A DNA stretch of 7,091 nucleotides, taken from assembly GCA_902494855.1 (NCBI GenBank), contig CABUVC010000084.1, positions 1 through 7,091 of the forward strand, given 5' to 3'. Origin of the DNA: an uncultured Collinsella sp. GTDB taxonomy: Bacteria; Actinomycetota; Coriobacteriia; Coriobacteriales; Coriobacteriaceae. This document shows, piece by piece, positions 1-5,531 of this stretch (its first letter is position 1; each line of letters starts with the position of its first letter). The position numbers and the translations under genes are program-made. The notes under the pieces are model-generated. The model saw only the letters and a program-made list of their open reading frames with translations, ran no database searches and was not told the origin of the DNA.

Positions 1-47
1 AGAGTACTGCGGGGCCAGCCCGTGGGAGGCCAGGGCGCCGCTGACCG
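1..47 (+). rRNA. rrf: 5S ribosomal RNA, 3' part (5' end outside window)
   Basis: The first bases read as the 3' half of a bacterial 5S rRNA. They show the loop-E-like GAGUACUG stretch, a helix IV of GGGG/CCC type around 11-24, the conserved GUGGGAGG..AGGGCGCCGC segment at 22-41, and the 3' strand of helix I at about 38-47. The 5' half, which would pair with this last strand, lies before the window, so the molecule is partial. The exact mature 3' end is uncertain by a few bases. A terminator follows at 81-111, as expected at the end of an rRNA operon. The call rests on alignment from memory to known 5S rRNAs, not on a covariance model. Confidence 0.85.
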
Positions 48-80
48 GTGGACGGCACCGAGCCGTACGCTTGAACTGAG

Positions 81-111
81 AAGGGGGAGGCATCGCGGCC
101 TGCCCCTTTTT
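81..111 (+). terminator. Intrinsic terminator closing the rRNA operon
   Basis: Left arm 81-91 pairs with right arm 98-108 (11 positions, one G-G mismatch at 87/102) around a 6-nt loop at 92-97. A run of five T covers 107-111. It lies about 35 bp after the 5S rRNA and well before coaE, so it most likely ends the rRNA transcript and separates coaE from it. Confidence 0.85.
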
Positions 112-112
112 G

Positions 113-130
113 CGTTGTATACACGTTGTA
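113..130 (+). repeat. Short direct repeat CGTTGTA x2
   Basis: CGTTGTA occurs at 113-119 and again at 124-130, an 11-bp period, about one helical turn. The 8-bp palindrome TGTATACA (116-123) overlaps the first copy. The layout would suit a protein-binding site in the coaE upstream region, but the repeats are short enough to be chance. Confidence 0.35.
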
Positions 131-172
131 CTTTGGGACCTAGCTCCCCCGTATGTGCTCTTACTGTTTGGC

Positions 173-202
173 TGTATTTTGAGTCCATCTAGTGTATTTG
201 AG
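173..202 (+). repeat. Imperfect direct repeat TGTATTT(T)GAG x2 at coaE promoter candidate
   Basis: TGTATTTTGAG (173-183) is followed by TGTATTTGAG (193-202), a 20-bp period differing by one T. The first copy overlaps the candidate -35 and the second ends just before the candidate -10 of coaE. It may be an operator or may reflect recurring AT-rich promoter sequence. Confidence 0.4.
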
Positions 203-209
203 CGATAAT
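179..209 (+). promoter_or_regulatory. Candidate sigma-70-type promoter for coaE
   Basis: GATAAT at 204-209 is a 5/6 match to the -10 consensus, and TTGAGT at 179-184 a 4/6 match to the -35. The spacer of 19 bp is longer than ideal. A start near 215 would give a leader of about 20 nt before the coaE ATG. No better promoter was seen between the rRNA terminator and coaE. Confidence 0.4.
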
Positions 210-225
210 TACTCGCATTGGCGTT

Positions 226-232
226 AGGGAGG
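226..232 (+). promoter_or_regulatory. Shine-Dalgarno of coaE (decides the start)
   Basis: AGGGAGG lies 5 nt before the ATG at 238 but only 2 nt before the in-frame TTG at 235. This spacing favours the ATG, so the protein has 213 residues. Confidence 0.8.
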
Positions 233-237
233 GCTTG

Positions 238-879
238 ATGTTTACCGTATTTGTCTTGGGCAATATTGCTTCGGGTAAGTCGACTGCCTGCCGCTATTTC
301 GAATCTCGTGGCGCTATGCTTATCGATCTGGATGAGCTTGCAAAATCGCTGTATGTGCCGGGCTCTGATATCGTCAATACACTTGCGGATGAATTCGGTT
401 GGGACATTTTGGATGAGGAAGGCGGCATTCGCCGCGGCATCCTCGCTTCTCGAGCTTTCGCTTCTCCTGATTCGGTCGCACGGCTCAATGACATCGTGCA
501 TCCCATTCTGATTGAACAGCTTTCGCTTAGGATTCTCGATCCGGTTTGTTGTACTGTTTCATCTCCCCGTTATCCTTTTGCGGTGGTCGAGGTTTCTGCT
601 CCGACTGGTTTTGAGGATGCATTTGGCTTGGCTGATGAAATTTTGGTCATCAGCGCCCCTTTGTCAGTTCGTCGCGAGCGCGCTATTCAACGTGGCATGG
701 AGCCATCTGATTTCGATGCCCGTTCTGCTTGCCAGCCCGAAGAGTCTGTGCTGTGCAATCTCGCTACAACTGTGATTGACAATGCGGCAGACGATAACTC
801 GCTCTTTGAACAACTGGACGCATGGCTTTCGCGCCATGGGTTCGGGGATGTAGTGGATAAGGAGGAGGCCGATGCCTAA
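238..879 (+). CDS. coaE: Dephospho-CoA kinase (divergent)
   Basis: CoaE phosphorylates the ribose 3'-OH of dephospho-CoA using ATP, the last step of cytoplasmic CoA synthesis. The 213-residue product is close to the usual family length of about 200. It has an N-terminal P-loop, GNIASGKST (residues 8-16), an IDLDELAK segment (29-36) in place of the common DAD..AR substrate motif, a LNDIVHP motif (83-89) matching the family LN.I.HP, a VVEVSAP strand (116-122), a lid-like RRERAIQRG segment (145-153) and VIDN (179-182) matching the family vIdN. The P-loop lacks the usual TGGIGSGKS wording and the protein is divergent overall, so another P-loop kinase is possible but less likely given the HP and DN motifs. 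The ATG at 238 is chosen over TTG at 235 by Shine-Dalgarno spacing. Its end overlaps the next gene by 8 bp, pointing to co-translation. Codons are visibly more AT-rich than in uvrB. Confidence 0.85.
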   Translation: MFTVFVLGNIASGKSTACRYFESRGAMLIDLDELAKSLYVPGSDIVNTLADEFGWDILDEEGGIRRGILASRAFASPDSVARLNDIVHPILIEQLSLRILDPVCCTVSSPRYPFAVVEVSAPTGFEDAFGLADEILVISAPLSVRRERAIQRGMEPSDFDARSACQPEESVLCNLATTVIDNAADDNSLFEQLDAWLSRHGFGDVVDKEEADA

Positions 880-1453
880 GACACGTTTCCTTACGTGGTA
901 TCGCCTTATACCGCTGGCTGCCGTTTTTGCCTTCGGCCTTATCTCATTCGTTTACTCGTATGCTCCTGCCGCTTTCTTTAAGCCGCTGTATCCGATTGAC
1001 TACGAGGCGTATGTAAAGCAATCCAGTATTTCGCATAATCTGGATCCGTATCTGGTGTGCGCTGTCATTAAGTCTGAATCGAATTGGGATCCCGAGGCCG
1101 AGTCGAATCAGGGTGCTCAGGGATTGATGCAGCTGATGCCCGAGACTGCCCAGGATATGATCGCCAAGGGCCTTGTCGACGGTGGCGAGTATTCGGCCGA
1201 CAACCTTAACGATCCGGCTACGAATATCGAGTTTGGCTGTGCGTATCTCTCGTATCTTCTAGCGTATTTTAACGGGTCGACTGACAGTGCCATTGCCGCC
1301 TATAACGCCGGCATGGGCAATGTCGACGGATGGGCGCAGCAGAGTACGTCGCTTCATAATGCAATCACCTTTCCCGAGACGCAGGCGTATCTGATTCGTG
1401 TCAATAATGCCTGGGTTCGCTACAAGACCCTCTATCCCGATCGGTTCGTATAG
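872..1453 (+). CDS. Membrane-anchored Slt-type lytic transglycosylase
   Basis: This protein should cleave the MurNAc-GlcNAc bond of peptidoglycan non-hydrolytically, forming 1,6-anhydro-MurNAc, outside the cytoplasmic membrane. Of 193 residues, 1-10 are short and basic and about 11-31 form one hydrophobic segment, read as a signal anchor or uncleaved signal peptide. The rest is a single SLT (GH23-like) domain: KSESNWDP with catalytic Glu69, GAQGLMQLMP (81-90), NDPATNIEFGCAYL (113-126), AYNAG (143-147) and ETQAYL (169-174), all in the family order. The only two cysteines, Cys63 and Cys123, lie in the exported domain and could form a disulfide. A strong Shine-Dalgarno (AAGGAGG, 859-865) lies 6 nt before the ATG, inside the coaE end, so translation is probably coupled to coaE. 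There are no LysM or other wall-binding domains, so it is a minimal enzyme. Confidence 0.93.
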   Translation: MPKTRFLTWYRLIPLAAVFAFGLISFVYSYAPAAFFKPLYPIDYEAYVKQSSISHNLDPYLVCAVIKSESNWDPEAESNQGAQGLMQLMPETAQDMIAKGLVDGGEYSADNLNDPATNIEFGCAYLSYLLAYFNGSTDSAIAAYNAGMGNVDGWAQQSTSLHNAITFPETQAYLIRVNNAWVRYKTLYPDRFV

Positions 1454-1473
1454 GACTATGCCTGCCGCCTGCG

Positions 1474-1479
1474 TATACT
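1474..1479 (+). promoter_or_regulatory. Possible -10 box for uvrB
   Basis: TATACT (5/6 to TATAAT) sits in the 51-bp gap before uvrB, 25 bp ahead of the ATG. No convincing -35 is seen 16-18 bp upstream and no LexA-type box was found. uvrB may have its own weak promoter or simply be read through from the transglycosylase gene. Confidence 0.3.
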
Positions 1480-1494
1480 GCAGATATATGAGTT

Positions 1495-1499
1495 AGGAG
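1495..1499 (+). promoter_or_regulatory. Shine-Dalgarno of uvrB (supports the longer N-terminus)
   Basis: AGGAG lies 5 nt before the ATG at 1505. No comparable site was noted before the internal Met28 (ATG at 1586), which would give a more usual UvrB N-terminus, so the longer form is preferred. Confidence 0.75.
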
Positions 1500-1504
1500 T
1501 ATCC

Positions 1505-3745
1505 ATGGCGGAATTTGAAGTAGAACGCGTTGGTGGTGAACTTAAGCGCTTTGGCGTTGAAGGCTCTGACGTGCCGTTTAAGGTCATGTCTCCCTATGAG
1601 CCTGCCGGTTCCCAGCCTAAGGCCATTGAGTCGCTTGTGCAGGGCGTGAGGGACGGAGACCGCTATCAGGTTTTGCTGGGCGTGACTGGTTCGGGCAAGA
1701 CCTTCACGATGGCAAAGACTATTGAGGCCCTGGGAAAGCCGACGCTGGTCATGGCTCCGAATAAAACGCTCGCCGCTCAGCTTGCGAGCGAGCTCAAAGA
1801 GTTCTTTCCCAACAACGCTGTGGTCTACTTCGTCTCGTACTACGACTACTATCAGCCCGAGGCGTATGTGCCGCAAAGCGATACATATATCGAGAAAGAC
1901 TCCTCGATTAACGAAGAGGTTGAGATGCTGCGACATCAGGCGACCGCATCGCTACTCTCTCGACGTGATGTGATCGTTGTCGCATCGGTCTCGTGTATCT
2001 ATGGCATTGGCTCTCCTGAGGACTATGCGGGTCTGGCTCCAAACGTCGACAAGAAGGTGCCGCTCGAGCGCGATGACTTTATCCATGCACTTATCGACAT
2101 TCAATATGATCGCAATGACTATGACCTGGCACGCGGCACGTTCCGCGTGCGCGGCGATGTTGTCGACGTGTATCCGCCTTATGCCGAGCATCCGTTGCGG
2201 TTTGAGTTCTTTGGCGACGAGGTCGAGCTGATTGCCGAGATCGATGAGGTCACCGGTGAGATGCTTCGTGAGTACGAGGCCATCCCCGTATGGCCGGCAT
2301 CGCACTACGTGACCGAGAAGCCGAAGGTCAAGGCGGCTCTGAAATCGATCAGCGAAGAGTGCGAGAAGCGCGTGGCGGAGCTCAAGGCGACCGACAAGTT
2401 GCTCGAGGCGCAGCGTCTGCAGCAGCGCACCGATTATGATCTTGAGATGCTCGAGACGATGGGCTTTTGCAACGGCATCGAGAACTACTCGCGTCATCTG
2501 GACGGTCGCAAGCCGGGTGAGCCGCCGTTTACCCTAATCGATTACTTTCCCAAGGATATGCTCTGCATCATCGATGAGAGCCATGTGACGGTGCCGCAGA
2601 TTCGCGGCATGCACGAAGGTGACCGCTCGCGTAAGGTGACGCTGGTGGAACACGGTTTTCGCCTGCCCTCGGCGCTCGATAACCGCCCGCTTCGTTTCGA
2701 TGAGTTTGAGGCAAGGATACCCCAGTTTATCTATGTTTCGGCCACGCCGGGCGACTACGAGCTGCGGGTGAGCCAAAACGATGTGGAGCAGATTATTCGT
2801 CCGACTGGCCTGCTCGACCCCAAGATTGACGTGCGTCCAGTTCACGGCCAGATTGACGATCTTGAGGACGAGATTCGCGAGCGCGTTGCCCGCAAGGAGC
2901 GCGTGCTGGTGACCACGTTGACCAAGCGCATGGCCGAGGACCTGACCGACCATCTGCTTGATGCGGGCATTAAGGTCAATTACATGCATTCTGATACGGC
3001 GACAATGGACCGTGTCGAGATCCTGCGAACGCTGCGCGAGGGCAAGATCGATGTTCTCGTTGGTATCAACCTGCTTCGCGAGGGCTTGGATCTTCCCGAG
3101 GTCTCACTGGTGGCAATTCTCGATGCCGATAAGGAAGGCTTCTTGCGCAACCGCCGTTCGCTGATTCAGACGATTGGCCGCGCGGCCCGTAACGCCGATG
3201 GCGAAGTCATCATGTATGCGGACGTTGTGACCGATTCGATGAAAGAGGCCATCGAGGAGACGCAGCGCCGTCGCGAGATTCAGATGGCATATAACGAAGA
3301 GCATGGCATTGTGCCCAAGACAGTGCGCAAGGCCATCAACGACATCTCAAGTTTTATTGCCGAGGCCGAAAAAACCGTGGGTTCCAAGGGGCGCTCGAAG
3401 GGCGATTCTCTTGGTCATGGCGCATTCTATACGCCCGATGAGTCGGGCGAGGGCGGCGTGCCGGAAACGGTGGCGCCCGAGCAGACACTTGCGGAGCAGT
3501 TGGAAGAACTGCCGCATGACGAGCTTGTGCGGATCGTCGAAACCATGGAAGAGGATATGCGCAACGCTTCTGCCGCCATGGACTTTGAGGAGGCGGCGCG
3601 CCTGCGCGATGCCGTCGTTCAGATTCGGGCGATGCTCGAGGGCGCGTCTGAGGACGAGACGATCGAGCGCTTACGTTCGCAGGCCCGCAAGGGTTCCACG
3701 TTCGCATCGGGCAGAAAACGCCAGGGTGCACGGTTTAAGAAATAG
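1505..3745 (+). CDS. uvrB: UvrABC excinuclease subunit B
   Basis: UvrB is the damage-verifying helicase-like subunit of nucleotide excision repair. It is loaded by UvrA, opens DNA around the lesion and recruits UvrC. The 746-residue product carries all expected elements in order: Walker A GVTGSGKT (59-66), the aromatic beta-hairpin YYDYYQPEAYVP (112-123) that threads between strands, the DEAD-like box DESH (357-360), SATPGDYE (412-419), RPTGLLDP (432-439), motif VI QTIGRAARN (555-563), and a C-terminal UVR domain (about 674-709) that contacts UvrC. It is longer than the usual 660-700 residues because of about 20 extra N-terminal residues, a Gly/Ser/Pro-rich linker (about 620-663) before the UVR domain, and a basic tail (about 724-746, ending RKRQGARFKK). 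No uvrA or uvrC is present in the window. A strong terminator follows the stop codon directly. Confidence 0.98.
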   Translation: MAEFEVERVGGELKRFGVEGSDVPFKVMSPYEPAGSQPKAIESLVQGVRDGDRYQVLLGVTGSGKTFTMAKTIEALGKPTLVMAPNKTLAAQLASELKEFFPNNAVVYFVSYYDYYQPEAYVPQSDTYIEKDSSINEEVEMLRHQATASLLSRRDVIVVASVSCIYGIGSPEDYAGLAPNVDKKVPLERDDFIHALIDIQYDRNDYDLARGTFRVRGDVVDVYPPYAEHPLRFEFFGDEVELIAEIDEVTGEMLREYEAIPVWPASHYVTEKPKVKAALKSISEECEKRVAELKATDKLLEAQRLQQRTDYDLEMLETMGFCNGIENYSRHLDGRKPGEPPFTLIDYFPKDMLCIIDESHVTVPQIRGMHEGDRSRKVTLVEHGFRLPSALDNRPLRFDEFEARIPQFIYVSATPGDYELRVSQNDVEQIIRPTGLLDPKIDVRPVHGQIDDLEDEIRERVARKERVLVTTLTKRMAEDLTDHLLDAGIKVNYMHSDTATMDRVEILRTLREGKIDVLVGINLLREGLDLPEVSLVAILDADKEGFLRNRRSLIQTIGRAARNADGEVIMYADVVTDSMKEAIEETQRRREIQMAYNEEHGIVPKTVRKAINDISSFIAEAEKTVGSKGRSKGDSLGHGAFYTPDESGEGGVPETVAPEQTLAEQLEELPHDELVRIVETMEEDMRNASAAMDFEEAARLRDAVVQIRAMLEGASEDETIERLRSQARKGSTFASGRKRQGARFKK

Positions 3746-3748
3746 CGA

Positions 3749-3791
3749 ACAGGCCCCGAGTTCCCTGTGGAGCTCGGGGCCTGTGTCTTTT
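3749..3791 (+). terminator. Strong intrinsic terminator after uvrB
   Basis: Arms 3749-3760 and 3773-3784 form 12 perfect base pairs. Four more pairs inside, one of them G-U, extend the stem to 16 pairs with loop CTGT at 3765-3768. The tail TCTTTT covers 3786-3791. It begins 3 nt after the uvrB stop and lies between convergent genes. On the minus strand the bases after the stem are not a clean T run, so it is best read as serving uvrB, with only possible weak use by the opposing gene. Confidence 0.92.
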
Positions 3792-3810
3792 GCGCGCTGG
3801 AATTCGTGCG

Positions 3811-5451
3811 TTAGAGGTCCGCGATCAGGGCTTCGGCACAACGGATGCCGTCGGTGGCCGCGCTCATGATGCCGCCAGCATATCCAGCTCCCTCACCACA
3901 AGGGTAGAGGCCCGGGGTCGACACGGCATGGCACGTTCGGTCTCGGGTGACAGTGACAGGTGAGCTCGAACGAGTCTCCACGCCGGTAAGAACGGCATCG
4001 GGACGGTCGTAGCCTCGTAGCTTTTTTCCGAGTAGGGGAAGTCCCAGGCGGAGCGACTCGACGATATGCTGCGGCAGGGCTTCGTCAATTGCCGTCCAGG
4101 TCACACCGAGCGGATAGGTGGGCTTTACCTTTCCGGGCGCCTTGCTGGCGCGTCCTGCGAGGAAATCTCCGACGAGTTGTGCCGGTGCGTTCCAGTTGGA
4201 ACCGCCCAGGCGATAGGCGGCCGCCTCGCAGGCACGCTGGAGCTCGATGCCGGCGAGCGGGTCATCGTTGGGAAGGTCCTCAGGCGTGACGTTAACGAGC
4301 AAGGCGGCATTTGCGTTGCGTCCGTCGCGGGCATTGAGGCTAGCGCCGTTGACGCACAGGTGGCCCTGCTCGGAAGAGGCGGCGACAACCTGTCCGCCGG
4401 GGCACATGCAAAACGAGAACACGCTGCGGCCGTTGGGAAGATGGGCGACGAGCTTGTAGGGGGCTGCTCCGAGGGCAGGATGTCCCGCCAAGGCTCCATA
4501 TTGGGCTCGGTCGATGTCGCGCTGCGGATGCTCGATGCGAACGCCCATGGCAAAGGTCTTTTGTGCGAGGGCCACGTTGTGGTCCTTAAGGAGCTCAAAA
4601 ATATCGCGAGCAGAATGCCCGCAGGCGAGGATGAGGTGCTTTGTCTCGATTGGCTCGCAAGCGGCGTCTTGGGACGATTGGACATCAATACCGGTAATGG
4701 CGCCAGACGCGTCGATGTGAATGTCGACGAGCTTTGTTCGATAACGGACGACACCTCCGAGCTGCTCGATGCGCTGGGATATAGCGGTGACAACCGTGGG
4801 AAGGATGTCGGAGCCAATGTGCGGCTTGGCATCCCACAGAATATCGCGGGGCGCGCCCGCCTCGACGAAGGTTTCGAGGATAAGGCGATGGGCGGGATTT
4901 TTGGTTCCCGTATTGAGCTTGCCGTCCGAGAAGGTCCCCGCGCCGCCCAGGCCAAACTGGATATTGCTCTCGGGGTCGAGAATGCGCTCCTTTAGAAAGA
5001 GATCGATCGCATGCGAGCGGCGAAATGCTGGGTCGCCGCGCTCGATGAGCAAGGGCTTAAGACCCGCTTCGGCAAGGGTGAGTGCAGCGAAAAGGCCAGC
5101 GCATCCGGCGCCGACAACGACAGGGCATTCTTGAGGTGCGTCGGAGACGGGGGAGGGGAATGAGGGCCCATCGTCCTCTATCGCGCGTACGCGCGAGCGG
5201 TCACGCTCGGCGACGCTGTCGACCGCTTCTCGCTCGAGGTGGGGACTAGTCAGCTCAACACGAAAGCTCAGGATAAAATGGACGTCTCGTTTTTTGCGAG
5301 CGTCGATTGACTTGCGGTGGAGCTCGATGGACTTGATCTCGGAGTCCTTGCAACGTAGGACGCGCTTGGCGACTCGCTTGCCAACAATGAGGCAGGCATT
5401 TTCATCGCCGGCTTCATCGAGCGACGCGTTGACTTGGGTGATTTCGATCAT
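3811..5451 (-). CDS. COG2509-type FAD-dependent dehydrogenase, uncharacterised
   Basis: This 546-residue product resembles the uncharacterised FAD-dependent dehydrogenases of COG2509. The N-terminal domain (about 1-105) ends its core with HRKSIDARKKRDVHFILSF (45-63), a conserved wording in this group. It is followed by a Rossmann dinucleotide site VVVGAGCAGLFAA (111-123) with Glu137 at the end of the second strand (IERG), GLGGAGTFSDGKLNTG (167-182), ILACGHSARD (274-283), FCMCPGG (347-353) and a C-terminal FAD-contact segment CGEGAGYAGGIMSAATDG (518-535). It is probably cytoplasmic, as no signal or membrane segment is seen. The substrate is unknown. The start at 5451 is chosen because AAGGAG lies 6 nt upstream. 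A longer reading frame beginning at 5574 would overlap the preceding gene and encode unrelated residues. The gene converges on uvrB. A terminator-like hairpin lies in its leader. Confidence 0.9.
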   Translation of the reverse strand: MIEITQVNASLDEAGDENACLIVGKRVAKRVLRCKDSEIKSIELHRKSIDARKKRDVHFILSFRVELTSPHLEREAVDSVAERDRSRVRAIEDDGPSFPSPVSDAPQECPVVVGAGCAGLFAALTLAEAGLKPLLIERGDPAFRRSHAIDLFLKERILDPESNIQFGLGGAGTFSDGKLNTGTKNPAHRLILETFVEAGAPRDILWDAKPHIGSDILPTVVTAISQRIEQLGGVVRYRTKLVDIHIDASGAITGIDVQSSQDAACEPIETKHLILACGHSARDIFELLKDHNVALAQKTFAMGVRIEHPQRDIDRAQYGALAGHPALGAAPYKLVAHLPNGRSVFSFCMCPGGQVVAASSEQGHLCVNGASLNARDGRNANAALLVNVTPEDLPNDDPLAGIELQRACEAAAYRLGGSNWNAPAQLVGDFLAGRASKAPGKVKPTYPLGVTWTAIDEALPQHIVESLRLGLPLLGKKLRGYDRPDAVLTGVETRSSSPVTVTRDRTCHAVSTPGLYPCGEGAGYAGGIMSAATDGIRCAEALIADL

Positions 5452-5457
5452 CGAGGT

Positions 5458-5463
5458 CTCCTT
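5458..5463 (-). promoter_or_regulatory. Shine-Dalgarno of the FAD dehydrogenase gene (decides the start)
   Basis: On the minus strand AAGGAG precedes the ATG at 5451 by 6 nt, fixing the start. A pyrimidine tract at 5475-5470 could pair weakly with it (four Watson-Crick and two G-U pairs), so partial masking of the site is conceivable but unproven. Confidence 0.85.
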
Positions 5464-5469
5464 AGAGGC

Positions 5470-5501
5470 AAGAAAGAGGCCGTCCGGTATCCCAGACGGC
5501 C
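5470..5501 (-). terminator. Terminator-like hairpin between the two flavoprotein genes
   Basis: Read on the minus strand, bases 5501-5492 pair with 5487-5478 (10 pairs, one G-U) around the 4-nt loop GATA, followed by TCTTTCTT at 5477-5470. It is well placed to end the transcript of the HI0933-family gene, which stops at 5532. It also lies only 6 nt before the Shine-Dalgarno of the next gene, leaving no room for a promoter between them. It may therefore act as a partial terminator or leader attenuator. The T tract is interrupted by two C, so termination may be incomplete. Confidence 0.75.
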
Positions 5502-5515
5502 CGAATGCGTTTTTG

Positions 5516-5521
5516 ATTATA
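5516..5521 (-). promoter_or_regulatory. Candidate -10 box for the FAD dehydrogenase gene
   Basis: The minus strand reads an exact TATAAT at 5521-5516, 10 nt after the stop codon of the HI0933-family gene. No good -35 is found 15-20 bp upstream, inside that gene. If used, transcription would begin near 5509, so the leader would start just before the terminator-like hairpin. Confidence 0.45.
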
Positions 5522-5531
5522 GACTGCGCGG

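Noticed and set aside
235..237. TTG start for coaE
   Set aside because: It lies only 2 nt after the Shine-Dalgarno, while the ATG at 238 has 5-nt spacing and is the stronger start codon.
1435..1504. LexA/SOS box before uvrB
   Set aside because: A GTTCG half-site occurs at 1444-1448, but the matching CGAAC half is absent at the required spacing, and the site lies inside the end of the transglycosylase gene.
1952..2497. 181-codon minus-strand open frame inside uvrB
   Set aside because: uvrB is unmistakable across this stretch, and the antisense product has no recognisable feature.
4066..4995. 309-codon plus-strand open frame opposite the FAD dehydrogenase gene
   Set aside because: It is fully antisense to a gene with clear family motifs. 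Its translation shows no recognisable domain, and long antisense frames are common in GC-rich coding DNA.
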